Shown here: positions 45,147-54,256 of the stretch, piece by piece | Position numbering within the stretch: position 1 is the stretch's first letter | Layout of the letters: each line of letters starts with the position of its first letter | Notes under the pieces: generated by a model | Told to the model about the DNA's origin: nothing | Database searches by the model: none | Seen by the model: only the letters and a program-made list of their open reading frames with translations | Translations under genes and position numbers: made by a program | Origin: Parasphingopyxis lamellibrachiae | GTDB lineage: Bacteria > Pseudomonadota > Alphaproteobacteria > Sphingomonadales > Sphingomonadaceae | DNA: 64,000 nucleotides | Direction: 5' to 3' | NCBI RefSeq assembly: GCF_003385775.1 | Contig: NZ_QRDP01000004.1 | Location: forward strand, 620,001-684,000

Positions 45147-47051
45147 CTAGATCTCTATCTGGCTGCCCAGTTCCACCACGCGATTTGGTGGCAGCCGGAA
45201 GAATTGCATTGCCGTTTCCGCGTTGCGCAACATCCAGGCGAAGAGCTTTTCACGCCATGGTGCCATTTTCGGCTTGTCCGAACTGAGCAAAGTCTGGCGA
45301 GCGAGGAAGAAGCTTGTCTCGATCATCCTGAAGGCGGGGCCGCAGGTCGTGATTTTCTCGAGCGCTTCGGGGACATTGGTGTCCTGCATGAATCCGTAGC
45401 GCAGGATAATGCGGTAGAACCCCGATCCCAGCGCTTCGCAATGGACGCGATCTTCGGGGCTGACATGCGGCCGGTCGAGAATGGAAACGGTGAGCAGGAC
45501 GATCCGTTCATGCAACACCTTGTTATGCTTCAGATTGTGCAGAAGCGCGTGCGGCACACCTTCGGGCGAGGTCGTCATGAACACCGCCGTTCCGGGAACG
45601 CGGGTCGCCGATCCGGCGGCGGATTTGACGAACACCTGAACGGGCATGGCCGTTTCACGCATTTGCGCAATGATCAGCGAGCGCCCTTTGGCCCAACTGG
45701 TTAGCAGGAGGAAGGCAACGCCGCTGATCGCGAGCGGCACCCATCCGCCATCGGGAATTTTTGTAAGGTTGGCCGCGAAGAACAAGCCGTCCACGACGAA
45801 GAACAATGCCACCAGAAGTCCGGCCCAGAACTTGTTCCACCTCCAGAAGCTGAACAGCAATACGCTGAGCAGGCAGGTATCGAGAAGCATCGCCCCGGTG
45901 ACCGAGACGCCATAGGCGGCCGTCAGGTTGGAGACGTTTTGGAATGTCAGGACCAGCAGGATGACCATGATCATGAGCGCCCAGTTGACCAGCGGGATGT
46001 AGATTTGCCCGATCGTATGCGCATTGGTGTGATTGATCCGCAGGCGCGGCATGAAGCCGAGCTGGATCGCCTGCTGGGTAACCGAGAAGGCACCGGTGAT
46101 GACAGCCTGACAGGCGATAACCGCCGCCAGCGTCGCGATGATGAGGAGTGGAAGCTGGAACCATTCCGGCGCAAGGTTGAAAAAGGGATTGTTGAAAATC
46201 GCCTCGCCGTCGCGCAGGGCCAGAGCCCCCTGCCCCATATAGTTGAGGATCAGTGCCGGCAGGACGAAGACAAGCCATGACAGGCCGATGGGCTTGCGCC
46301 CGAAATGCCCCATATCGGCATAAAGCGCTTCGGCGCCGGTGACCGCCAGGACAACCGCGCCCAGCGCGAGGAATGCCTTGAGGGGCTCCGCCATAAAGAA
46401 CTGTGCTGCATAATGCGGACTGAACGCCCACAGAATCTCGGGATTCTGGCTAATGCTGATGATTCCGAGGATCGAAATCGTCAGGAAATAGAACAGCATT
46501 ATCGGGCCGAAAAAGGCGCCAACCCGGGCTGTTCCCGATCGCTGGATCAGGAACAGGAAAATCAGAATGAACACGGCAATGGGGATGATCCACCCCCGTA
46601 GCGACGGATTGACGACTGCCAGCCCCTCGACCGCGCCAAGCACGGAGACGGCAGGCGTAATCATTGCGTCGCCGTAAAAGAGCGCGGTGGCCATGATGCC
46701 CAGCATCACAATGCCCATGCTCCATTTCTTGCCGCTGTTGCGACCGCCCATCAGCGCGAGCAGCGCAAGACTTCCCCCTTCTCCGCGGTTATCGGCACGC
46801 ATGATGATCGATACATATTTGATCGTGACGACGAGCATCATCGCCCAGAATATCAGGCTGAGCACACCGTAGAGATGCAGGGTGTTCAGGGCGAGCGGAT
46901 GATGCCCGGCAAAAGCCTCGCGAAAGGCATATAAGGGACTCGTACCGATATCGCCGAACACGATACCGATAGCACCGGCGGCGAGCTTGACGATTGCCTG
47001 ATCCCGCGAAGGCGGGCCGACTGGGGACTGGACGGGCTTGGTGTCACTCAT
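45147..47051 (-). CDS. kup: Low-affinity potassium transporter Kup
   Basis: A 634-residue membrane protein of the KUP/HAK/KT family with about 12 transmembrane segments and a C-terminal cytoplasmic domain. The signature [21 protein letters not shown] begins after MSDTKPVQ, and [19 protein letters not shown] and [12 protein letters not shown] are further conserved segments. It imports K+ with protons. I set the start at MSDTK because the longer frame enters the shared promoter region with ald. It ends 10 bases before the start of the nucleotidyltransferase gene on the same strand. Confidence 0.95.
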   Translation of the reverse strand: MSDTKPVQSPVGPPSRDQAIVKLAAGAIGIVFGDIGTSPLYAFREAFAGHHPLALNTLHLYGVLSLIFWAMMLVVTIKYVSIIMRADNRGEGGSLALLALMGGRNSGKKWSMGIVMLGIMATALFYGDAMITPAVSVLGAVEGLAVVNPSLRGWIIPIAVFILIFLFLIQRSGTARVGAFFGPIMLFYFLTISILGIISISQNPEILWAFSPHYAAQFFMAEPLKAFLALGAVVLAVTGAEALYADMGHFGRKPIGLSWLVFVLPALILNYMGQGALALRDGEAIFNNPFFNLAPEWFQLPLLIIATLAAVIACQAVITGAFSVTQQAIQLGFMPRLRINHTNAHTIGQIYIPLVNWALMIMVILLVLTFQNVSNLTAAYGVSVTGAMLLDTCLLSVLLFSFWRWNKFWAGLLVALFFVVDGLFFAANLTKIPDGGWVPLAISGVAFLLLTSWAKGRSLIIAQMRETAMPVQVFVKSAAGSATRVPGTAVFMTTSPEGVPHALLHNLKHNKVLHERIVLLTVSILDRPHVSPEDRVHCEALGSGFYRIILRYGFMQDTNVPEALEKITTCGPAFRMIETSFFLARQTLLSSDKPKMAPWREKLFAWMLRNAETAMQFFRLPPNRVVELGSQIEI

Positions 47052-47235
47052 TTTGGACGGTTCGGCTCCCTGATGCCGCGTAATGCGAACGCCGTGCAGG
47101 CCGCTACAGACCCCGCATTTTCGCTTGGGGGGCGGCAAAGCGCGCGGACTATCACGAGAAATGACGGTCCGCAATGGAGGACAAGCTTAGCGCAGGTCGT
47201 TATAGCCCGGCCATCATCAATCTCAGGAGGCGTCA

Positions 47236-48330
47236 ATGCGCGTCGGAATCCCCAAGGAAATAAAGAACCACGAATATCGCGTCGGGCTCACACCGGCATC
47301 TGTCTTCGACGTCGTCCAGGCAGGCCATGAAGTGATCGTCGAAACACAGGCTGGTTGCGGCATCGATTTCGACGATGACGACTATCGGGCCGTCGGCGCA
47401 TCCATAGTCGACACGGCTGCCGATGTGTTTGCCGGGGCCGACATGATCGTGAAGGTGAAGGAACCCCAGGCGCAGGAGGTCGCGATGCTCGAAGCCCGGC
47501 ATATCCTGTTCACCTATCTCCACCTTGCCGCGGACAAGCCGCAAACGGAGGGTCTGATGGCATCGGGCGCGACCTGCATTGCCTATGAAACGGTAACTTC
47601 GCCCAATCGATCGCTTCCTCTCCTCAAACCGATGAGCGAAGTTGCTGGCCGCATGTCAATCCAGGCTGGCGCCCATTATCTGGAGAAGGAGCAAGGCGGA
47701 CGCGGGATATTGCTTGGTGGCGTTCCCGGCGTTGCTCCGGCGAACGTCGTCATTATCGGCGGCGGTGTCGCAGGCCTGAATGCAGCACAGATGGCAGTCG
47801 GTCTGCGGGCCGATGTCACCATTTACGACATCAGCAATGATCGGCTGGCCGAACTTTCCACCAATTTCGGCGCGACCATAAAGACCGGCTATGCGTCGAA
47901 AGCCGCAATCGCTGCCGCTGTGCAGGATGCGCATCTTGTCGTGGGCGCGGTGCTGGTTCCCGGAGGTGCCGCACCTAAACTGATCACCCGCGAAATGCTG
48001 AAAACCATGAAGCGCGGTTCGGTGATCGTCGATATCGCCATTGATCAGGGTGGCTGTTTCGAAACGTCGCGCGCCACGACTCATGACAATCCGGTCTATG
48101 AGGAAGAAGGCATCATCCATTATTGCGTTGCGAACATGCCCGGTGCCGTGGCCCGGACTTCGACTTTTGCGCTCAATAATGCGACTTTGCCCTATGTCAT
48201 CCAACTTGCCAACAAAGGCCCGGAAAAGGCGATGGCGGACAATCCCCATCTTGCCGCCGGGTTGAATGTGTCTGATGGAAAAATCCGTTACGAAGCGGTG
48301 GCCGAAGCGCTCGATTTGCCGTTCAACTAA
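47236..48330 (+). CDS. ald: Alanine dehydrogenase
   Basis: Ald oxidatively deaminates L-alanine to pyruvate with NAD. The 364-residue protein shows MRVGIPKEIKNHEYRVGLTP, VKVKEPQ (substrate Lys), LFTYLHLA (His), the NAD motif IIGGGVAGLNAAQMAVGL and MKRGSVIVDIAIDQGGC. AGGAGG precedes the ATG by 6 bases. It is divergent from kup with about 180 bases between them. A GC hairpin follows the stop. Confidence 0.96.
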   Translation: MRVGIPKEIKNHEYRVGLTPASVFDVVQAGHEVIVETQAGCGIDFDDDDYRAVGASIVDTAADVFAGADMIVKVKEPQAQEVAMLEARHILFTYLHLAADKPQTEGLMASGATCIAYETVTSPNRSLPLLKPMSEVAGRMSIQAGAHYLEKEQGGRGILLGGVPGVAPANVVIIGGGVAGLNAAQMAVGLRADVTIYDISNDRLAELSTNFGATIKTGYASKAAIAAAVQDAHLVVGAVLVPGGAAPKLITREMLKTMKRGSVIVDIAIDQGGCFETSRATTHDNPVYEEEGIIHYCVANMPGAVARTSTFALNNATLPYVIQLANKGPEKAMADNPHLAAGLNVSDGKIRYEAVAEALDLPFN

Positions 48331-48336
48331 CAACCG

Positions 48337-48370
48337 GGCCCGGTGGGGGAGTCTCCGGCCGGGCCTTATT
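48337..48370 (+). terminator. Rho-independent-type terminator after ald
   Basis: GGCCCGG (48337-48343) pairs with CCGGGCC (48359-48365), and TTATT follows. It lies 6 bases after the ald stop and just before the convergent ccmI stop, so it could act in both directions. It is one of few clear terminators in this tightly packed region. Confidence 0.6.
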
Positions 48371-49046
48371 CCCCCCGGGCTGTTTCGGACGAATCTGAAT
48401 CCGATTGGGATGCGCCCGGCAGCTCGACGGGACGGCCCTGCGCCCGCATCACGCTGGACAGCCGGCTTTCCAGATCCGCGCGATAAGGCGCGTCTTCCGG
48501 CGTGCGGGCGAGCAATGCAGTCCAGGTCGCCTCCGCATCGTCCAACTGTCCGGCCTGCGCCAACGCAAGGCCAAGGAAGAAAGGCGGCCCGGGATGGTCG
48601 GGATCCAATTGCGCGGCGCGTTCGAAAGCCAGCTGGGCGGCGGGGTTCATCTGCCCTTCGCCGTGCAGCAACAGCGCATTGCCAAGCGCGACCCAGAGGT
48701 CGGCATTCTCGGGATCTGCATCGATCGCATTCTGGATAGCATGCGCGGCATTCATATGATCGCCAACGCGATTGCGGGCCTCCGCGAACATGATCCAGCG
48801 TTCTGATGTCGCATCGCGATTGTCGAGCAGTTCGTCATTGATGTCCGTGCTGCCTTCGGCCGGACGATCACGCCGGCTTTCGGTCGGCTGTCCCTCCAGC
48901 GCAGGGCTGCCTTGCCAGGCATAGCCGGCCAACCCGACGAGCAGTGCTGCACCGAGCCATTCCAACCGGCGACCACGAAATTCCGCCAATCGCCAGAGCC
49001 AGAACAGAATGAGCGCGATCAGGAATATCGCCGCGAACCAGGCCAT
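48366..49046 (-). CDS. ccmI: Cytochrome c maturation TPR protein (CcmI/CycH type)
   Basis: A 226-residue protein with an N-terminal membrane segment (FAAIFLIALILFWLWRLAEF), a second hydrophobic segment (WLGAALLVGLAGYAW) and a TPR domain (NAAHAIQNAIDADPENADLWVALGNALLLH). It resembles CcmI, which holds apocytochrome c for the heme lyase. Its start overlaps the stop of ccmH by one base, so the open frame upstream is not used. It is the last gene of the ccm set. It is shorter than CcmI proteins that have a long cytoplasmic loop. Confidence 0.85.
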   Translation of the reverse strand: MAWFAAIFLIALILFWLWRLAEFRGRRLEWLGAALLVGLAGYAWQGSPALEGQPTESRRDRPAEGSTDINDELLDNRDATSERWIMFAEARNRVGDHMNAAHAIQNAIDADPENADLWVALGNALLLHGEGQMNPAAQLAFERAAQLDPDHPGPPFFLGLALAQAGQLDDAEATWTALLARTPEDAPYRADLESRLSSVMRAQGRPVELPGASQSDSDSSETARGE

Positions 49047-49465
49047 CAGCTTTCTCTCTTCCGGCTGCGGAAACGACCGCGCGCAAGCCAGACCCCGAAT
49101 CCAACAAACAGAAGCGGCAACAACCATAATGGCCAAGTCACGGCGTCCATGGGCGGATCATAGGTAATCCAGCGACCATATCGCTCCACGAGCCATGCGC
49201 GAATATCTTCGGGTTCTTCCCCAGCGGCAATCCGGCGGCGCACGAGCGCACGCATGTCGGAAGCCATATCCGCATCGCTGTCGGCGATCGACTGGCCCTG
49301 GCACACCAGGCAGCGAAGGGATTCCATCAGGGCCTTAGCCTCGGCCTCGTCCGCGGGATCGGGCAATTGTTGATTGGCCCATTCCGCCTCCGCCATACGC
49401 GATTGCCCATGGACCGGGCCGGTGAGGAACGCAGCAAGGAACAGTAGCACCAATCCGCGGATCAT
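49046..49465 (-). CDS. ccmH: Cytochrome c-type biogenesis protein CcmH (CycL type)
   Basis: A 139-residue thiol-redox protein with signal MIRGLVLLFLAAFLTGPVHG, the active CxxC in LRCLVCQGQSIADSDAD, the conserved MRALVRRRIAAGE and RWITYDPP, and a C-terminal membrane helix LWLLPLLFVGFGVWLA. It reduces apocytochrome c before heme attachment. Start and stop overlap both neighbours, as in other ccm operons. Confidence 0.94.
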   Translation of the reverse strand: MIRGLVLLFLAAFLTGPVHGQSRMAEAEWANQQLPDPADEAEAKALMESLRCLVCQGQSIADSDADMASDMRALVRRRIAAGEEPEDIRAWLVERYGRWITYDPPMDAVTWPLWLLPLLFVGFGVWLARGRFRSRKRES

Positions 49466-50040
49466 CGTGCTCCCTCCAGTGCGGCGAGCAGCTCCGGCAC
49501 ATGTTCGGGCCGGATATCGCCGATATGCTGGCGAACGATCACGCCATCGCCGTCGACAACGAATGTCTCCGGGACGCCCGACGACCCGAGGGCAAGCTGC
49601 GCTTCACTCTGGGTGTCCGCGCCGATCCGTTCATAAGGATCTCCCCAGCGCTGGAGAAAGGCGAAAACATCCTCGGGCCGGTCACGCACAGCAATAGCAT
49701 CAATGGCGACGCCGGCCTCGCGCAACTGCATCAGCTGGGGCGCCTCGGCTATGCAGGGCACACACCAGCTGGCGAAGAAGTTCACGAGACGCGGTTCGCC
49801 TGTTGCCAGATCGGCGCTGCTCAAGCCGGGACGACCGGGCAGAGAGGGCTGGAGCGAAAATTCCGGCATCGGCTGGCCGACAAGCTGGGACTCGATTGCG
49901 CGTTGTTGAGGTGACGTGTTTCCAAAGAACAGCGCATAGGAGAAAAAGCCGAAAAAGACCGCTGCGATAACGAGCGGAACCCACAGCACGAATCGCTTCA
50001 TAGCCAAGGTCTGCGCATCCATATCCGGCTTGTCGCTCAT
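49462..50040 (-). CDS. ccmG: Thiol:disulfide interchange protein CcmG/DsbE
   Basis: A 192-residue membrane-anchored thioredoxin-like protein. It has one N-terminal transmembrane segment (VLWVPLVIAAVFFGFFSYALFF) and the thioredoxin active site ASWCVPCIAEAP, followed by GVPETFVVDGDG. It supplies reducing power for apocytochrome c and CcmH. I set the start at the ATG giving MSDKPDMD, which overlaps the ccmF stop (ATGA). The larger open frame reads through ccmF. Confidence 0.95.
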   Translation of the reverse strand: MSDKPDMDAQTLAMKRFVLWVPLVIAAVFFGFFSYALFFGNTSPQQRAIESQLVGQPMPEFSLQPSLPGRPGLSSADLATGEPRLVNFFASWCVPCIAEAPQLMQLREAGVAIDAIAVRDRPEDVFAFLQRWGDPYERIGADTQSEAQLALGSSGVPETFVVDGDGVIVRQHIGDIRPEHVPELLAALEGAR

Positions 50041-51962
50041 GCCCAGCTTTCCCGTTCCATGCTTTTGCGTTCGCGGCGCACCCGGCCGACCAGCGAGAGC
50101 AAGCCGCCAAAGGCGATAAGAATGCCGCCAAACCAGATAAGTGTAACAAAGGGCTTCCACCAGAGCCTGAGCTGCCAGCGCCCCGATCCGTCACCATTGC
50201 CGAGCACCGTATAAAGCTGCCCATTCCATGCCGTTCGGATGGCGGCCTCGCTCGTCTCGGTCTGCGGTGAAGAGAACATGCGCGCTTGCGGAGCGAGGCT
50301 GGAAGGCTCCCCCTCGCCGCGGCGGACCGTCAACCCGGCTTCCACGGCTGTCCAGTTCGGCCCCGCAACGGGCCTCGTACTGTCAAAAGTAACGGTATAC
50401 GGGCCGACCTGATGGGTGTCTCCAGGCCTGACAGCTACCAGCACTTCTTCGCTAAACGCGCTTTCGAACGCCATGCCCGCCATACTGACGGCAATGCCCA
50501 GATGCGCGATCACCATGCCATAGGTGAAGAGCGGCGTGCGGCGCAGATTACGCTTCCAAAGCGGGGCGAGGCTGGCAGCACCAACGCCCGCAGCCAGAAT
50601 AAGGCCAAGCATCGGCAATATGCCAATCGGCGAGGCAAACATCACCAGGGCAAACAGGGCCAGCGATGAAATCAGCGCGGGCAACGAGATGCGTCCCAAA
50701 ACGTTGCGCCACTCGTCCCGTCGCCAGCGCAGCAATGGGCCAACCGCCATGGCTGCAACCAGCAACAGGGCCAGCGGCCCGGCTGTTGCGTTGAAATAGG
50801 GAGGTCCAACCGACAGCTGCTCACCCGTCACGGCCTCAACCCCAAGCGGATAGAGTGTACCGATCAGGACGATGCCGAGAATCGCCGACAACAGGACATT
50901 GTTAACGACCAGCGCGCCTTCCCTGCTCATGAATTCGAACCGGGATCCTTCGCGAACAGTGCCGACACGCAAGGCATAAAGCGCAAGCGCGCCGCCAATA
51001 TAGAGGATCAACAGTGCAAGGATAAACGTCCCGCGCCTTGGATCGACGGCAAAGGCGTGAACGCTTGTCAGCACACCAGAACGGACAAGGAAGGTGCCGA
51101 CCATAGACATCGAGAAAGCGACAACGGCGAGCATGATCGTCCAGGCGCGCAAGGCATCGCGCGTTGCCAGAACGGTCACGGAGTGAAGCAGCGCTGTTGC
51201 GGCGAGCCAGGGCATCAGCGACGCATTTTCCACCGGGTCCCAGAACCACCAGCCACCCCAGCCAAGTTCATAGTAGGCCCAGTAGCTGCCAGCCGCGATA
51301 CCCAGTGTGAGGAATATCCAGGATGCAAGTATCCAGGGCCGCATTGCGCGCGCGAATACCGGCCCAACATCGCGCGTGATCAATGCACCAACTGCAAAAG
51401 AAAAGGCGATCGAAATTCCGACATAGCCAAAATAAAGTGTCGGCGGGTGAAACGCCAAACCAGGATCCTGAAGCAGAGGATTTAGCCCCCTACCCTCCGT
51501 TGCGGCCGGAGACAGCCGGGCAAAGGGATTCGAAGCGAACAGCAGAAAAGCATAAAATCCGAGGCCGATCGCCGACTGCGCCGCCAACGTCGCGATCAGC
51601 GTCTTCTCTTTCAGCCGCCGCTCGAAAATCGCTACGAGAGAACCGGAAGCCGCAAGGATTGCCACCCAGAGCAGCATCGACCCCTCGTGATTTCCCCAGG
51701 TTCCAGCAAATTTGTACAGCCAAGGCTTGGCCGAATGGCTGTTCGCGGCGACCAGCTCGACCGACAAATCGGTACGCAGGAAAAGCCAGATCAGCATTGC
51801 AAAGGCCAAAGCCGTCAGGATACCCTGCACGACGGCCACGGGCCGGATAGCCGTTGCCACGCCGCTATCGTCGGATCGCAGCGCCATCACGCCGAAGACC
51901 AATTGCAGGCCGCACAGGGCCGCTGCCAGCCATAGGGCTGCCAGTCCGGTTTCTGCGATCAT
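50037..51962 (-). CDS. ccmF: Heme lyase subunit CcmF
   Basis: A 641-residue membrane protein with about 14 transmembrane segments. The tryptophan-rich heme-handling region GWGGWWFWDPVENASLMPWL is present, along with HPPTLYFGYVG and the conserved AGTWGNHEGSMLLWV. CcmF with CcmH/CcmI attaches heme to apocytochrome c in the periplasm. It overlaps ccmE and ccmG by ATGA. No truncation is seen. Confidence 0.97.
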   Translation of the reverse strand: MIAETGLAALWLAAALCGLQLVFGVMALRSDDSGVATAIRPVAVVQGILTALAFAMLIWLFLRTDLSVELVAANSHSAKPWLYKFAGTWGNHEGSMLLWVAILAASGSLVAIFERRLKEKTLIATLAAQSAIGLGFYAFLLFASNPFARLSPAATEGRGLNPLLQDPGLAFHPPTLYFGYVGISIAFSFAVGALITRDVGPVFARAMRPWILASWIFLTLGIAAGSYWAYYELGWGGWWFWDPVENASLMPWLAATALLHSVTVLATRDALRAWTIMLAVVAFSMSMVGTFLVRSGVLTSVHAFAVDPRRGTFILALLILYIGGALALYALRVGTVREGSRFEFMSREGALVVNNVLLSAILGIVLIGTLYPLGVEAVTGEQLSVGPPYFNATAGPLALLLVAAMAVGPLLRWRRDEWRNVLGRISLPALISSLALFALVMFASPIGILPMLGLILAAGVGAASLAPLWKRNLRRTPLFTYGMVIAHLGIAVSMAGMAFESAFSEEVLVAVRPGDTHQVGPYTVTFDSTRPVAGPNWTAVEAGLTVRRGEGEPSSLAPQARMFSSPQTETSEAAIRTAWNGQLYTVLGNGDGSGRWQLRLWWKPFVTLIWFGGILIAFGGLLSLVGRVRRERKSMERESWA

Positions 51963-52390
51963 TGGCTGATATCCCTGCCCATATCGACGTCCGCGAGTTC
52001 TGGCGGCATGTAATTCTCGTCATGCTTTGCGAGAATGGTCTCGGCCACGAACACGCCGTCAGTGTCCAGAGATCCTTCGGCAACGACGCCCGAATTTTCG
52101 GCGAAAAGGTCTGGCGTTATGCCGGCATAGAGAACGGGGACCTGCGCCTCCGCATCCTGGACCATAAAGCGGATGGTGATGCCGTCAGCCTGTTCTTCGA
52201 TGGAGCCCTCGGCAACCATTCCACCAAGGCGAAAAGCCTGCCCAACGGGAACCGGTTCCGCCGCGATATCCGCCGGTGTGCGAAAGAGCGCGGCATTGTC
52301 TCTCAGTCCGTAAACGGCAAGAATGCCGGCACCGAACACTGCCACGACGGCAATGATCGCGAGGGTCAGCCGCTGATGCTTGGCCTTCAT
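51959..52390 (-). CDS. ccmE: Heme chaperone CcmE
   Basis: A 143-residue membrane-anchored heme chaperone. After the N-terminal anchor LTLAIIAVVAVFGAGILAVYG comes an OB-fold domain containing RLGGMVAEGSIE. The C-terminal LAKHDENYMPPEL carries the heme-binding His and the conserved Tyr. It takes heme from CcmC and passes it to CcmF. Its start overlaps the ccmD stop. Confidence 0.96.
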   Translation of the reverse strand: MKAKHQRLTLAIIAVVAVFGAGILAVYGLRDNAALFRTPADIAAEPVPVGQAFRLGGMVAEGSIEEQADGITIRFMVQDAEAQVPVLYAGITPDLFAENSGVVAEGSLDTDGVFVAETILAKHDENYMPPELADVDMGRDISQ

Positions 52391-52524
52391 GATCCCTTAT
52401 CCTCTCGCAGCGTGGCAACGCGCGCTTCTGACGCGCGCATCCGCATATAACTCCAACCGGCCAAAACCAGCGTTCCCGTAATCGTGCAGGCATAGGCTGC
52501 GATAATGAAAGGCCATTGCGCCAT
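52387..52524 (-). CDS. ccmD: Heme exporter protein CcmD (45 residues)
   Basis: A short gene that fills the gap between ccmC and ccmE. It encodes 45 residues starting MAQWPFIIAAYACTITGTLV, with one membrane helix and a basic, charged C-terminus (RMRASEARVATLREDKGS). This is the size and layout of CcmD, which helps release heme-loaded CcmE from CcmC. It starts 4 bases after the ccmC stop and its TGA overlaps the ccmE ATG. Confidence 0.88.
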   Translation of the reverse strand: MAQWPFIIAAYACTITGTLVLAGWSYMRMRASEARVATLREDKGS

Positions 52525-52528
52525 GATG

Positions 52529-53245
52529 CTATCCTTGGGCCATCCGGCGTAGCCGCGCCTCGATCCGGATGTCCGCGATTATAGCGCGCATCCTCAGCAG
52601 GACGATCCCGCCGAACAGCAGGGTGAAACCAAGCGTCGAAAGGCCCAGAGGCCACAGCATCGCGCTATCGATAGCCGAACCGCTCAGAGTGATGCTTTGC
52701 GGCTGGTGGAGCGAATTCCACCAGGTGACAGAATAGTGGATGATTGGCAGGTTGACCGCACCGACAACGCCGAAAACCGCTGCGATCCTGCCAATGCTGG
52801 CGCGTTCATCGCTTGCTGCGGCCAGCGCCATGAAGCCGAGATAGAGAAACAGCAGGACCAGCATCGAGGTCAGTCGCCCGTCCCATATCCACCAGGTGCC
52901 CCATGCCGGGCGCCCCCAGATAGACCCCGTCACCAGACAAAGCGCGGTGAACAAAGCGCCGGGGGCAGCGATGGCGCGCGCCGCGATGCCAGCCAGCGGA
53001 TGGCGCCATACCAGCTGCATCACACTCGCGATGAGGATACCCGTCCAGCCCCCCATGCCGAGCCAGGCTGTAGGCACATGGACATACATGATCCGCACCA
53101 AATCGCCCTGCAGATAGTCTTCAGGCGACCGGAAGAGACCGGTCAGCATCCCTGCTGCGGTCAACAAAAGCCCACCCCAGAACAGCCATGGCGTCAGCGG
53201 CCGGGCGATGGTGAGAAAACGGGTCGGGTTGGCAAAAACATGCAT
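52529..53245 (-). CDS. ccmC: Heme exporter protein CcmC
   Basis: A 238-residue, six-helix membrane protein that loads heme onto CcmE. It contains the tryptophan-rich signature WGRPAWGTWWIWDGRLTSML, the histidine-bearing MYVHVPTAWLG and NLPIIHYSVTWWNSLHQP. It is the first gene of the cluster in the window. The ABC-type partners CcmA and CcmB that often precede ccmC are not present here. Confidence 0.96.
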   Translation of the reverse strand: MHVFANPTRFLTIARPLTPWLFWGGLLLTAAGMLTGLFRSPEDYLQGDLVRIMYVHVPTAWLGMGGWTGILIASVMQLVWRHPLAGIAARAIAAPGALFTALCLVTGSIWGRPAWGTWWIWDGRLTSMLVLLFLYLGFMALAAASDERASIGRIAAVFGVVGAVNLPIIHYSVTWWNSLHQPQSITLSGSAIDSAMLWPLGLSTLGFTLLFGGIVLLRMRAIIADIRIEARLRRMAQG

Positions 53246-53347
53246 GGAAGCGGCCTCTTAGCGTAGCATCTCCCCGGGGAAAAGCATAAGACGGCCTGTC
53301 ATCCGTTTATTGTCCCCTTTCTTTGCCGCCCAAGGTTCCAGACACTC

Positions 53348-54256
53348 TTGACCGAGCTTGCCCCGCCTGAACAACGCCCCGTTACGGGCATTATGTTGCG
53401 TATAGCGGCGGCCACGGTTTTTTCCCTTATGGCGGCCATGGTCAAGATCGGATCGGACTACGGCCTGCATACGATCGAGATGATCTTCTGGCGGTTCGCC
53501 TTTGCCCTTCCGCCAATCCTTGTGTGGATCGCGCTACGCCCCGGGTTTTCGATCATCAAGACCAAAAGGCCTCGCGCCCACCTCTGGCGCGCGCTGATCG
53601 GTCTGGTCGCCATGGGGTGCAGCTACTATTCCATAACGCTGCTGCCGCTTGCGGAAGCCACGACGATCAGCTTCGCTGCACCTGTGTTCGCGACGCTGCT
53701 TTCCGCCGTTTTCCTCATGGAAACTGTTGGTTGGCACCGCTGGGGAGCCGTCGTGGCCGGCTTTGTCGGTGTGCTGGTGGTGATGCAGCCGCAGAACGCC
53801 ACCTTGCCACTCAATGGACTGATAGTGGCGCTTGTTGCCGCTTTCGGCGTCGCCTGCGTCATCGTAACAATCCGCCAGATCAGCAAGACAGAACGCGCCA
53901 TGACCACGGTGTTCTGGTTCACCCTGATCGCCGCGCTGGTCACGGGGTTCATCGTGCCTTTTTATGGAACCAATCATGACTGGCTGGGCTGGGCGATCAT
54001 GTTCGCGATCGCGGTTCTGGGCGGTACGGCGCAACTGCTTCTAACGGCGTCGCTGCGAGTGGCACCGGTCGTGGTCGTGGCGCCCTTTGACTATATCCAG
54101 CTGCTCTGGGCGGTCGGGCTCGGCTGGCTGATCTGGTCCGATGTCCCCACGATCATGACCGGGTGCGGCGCCGCGATCATTATCGCCAGCGGACTCTACA
54201 CTCTTTTCCGGGAACGCAGACGTAGCAAACAGCCCGTCCGGCCGGTTATCGTCTAG
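53348..54256 (+). CDS. DMT-superfamily (EamA) transporter
   Basis: A 302-residue membrane protein with ten predicted helices in two EamA repeats (IFWRFAFALPPILVWIA, LPLAEATTISFAAPVFATLLSAV, VVVVAPFDYIQLLWAVGLGWLIW). Drug/metabolite transporters of this group export small solutes; the substrate is not predictable. The open frame starts at a TTG with a distant ribosome site. An ATG at 53393, giving MLRIAAATVF, is an alternative that still leaves all helices intact. Its stop and that of the convergent dehydrogenase share CTAG. Confidence 0.88.
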   Translation: MTELAPPEQRPVTGIMLRIAAATVFSLMAAMVKIGSDYGLHTIEMIFWRFAFALPPILVWIALRPGFSIIKTKRPRAHLWRALIGLVAMGCSYYSITLLPLAEATTISFAAPVFATLLSAVFLMETVGWHRWGAVVAGFVGVLVVMQPQNATLPLNGLIVALVAAFGVACVIVTIRQISKTERAMTTVFWFTLIAALVTGFIVPFYGTNHDWLGWAIMFAIAVLGGTAQLLLTASLRVAPVVVVAPFDYIQLLWAVGLGWLIWSDVPTIMTGCGAAIIIASGLYTLFRERRRSKQPVRPVIV

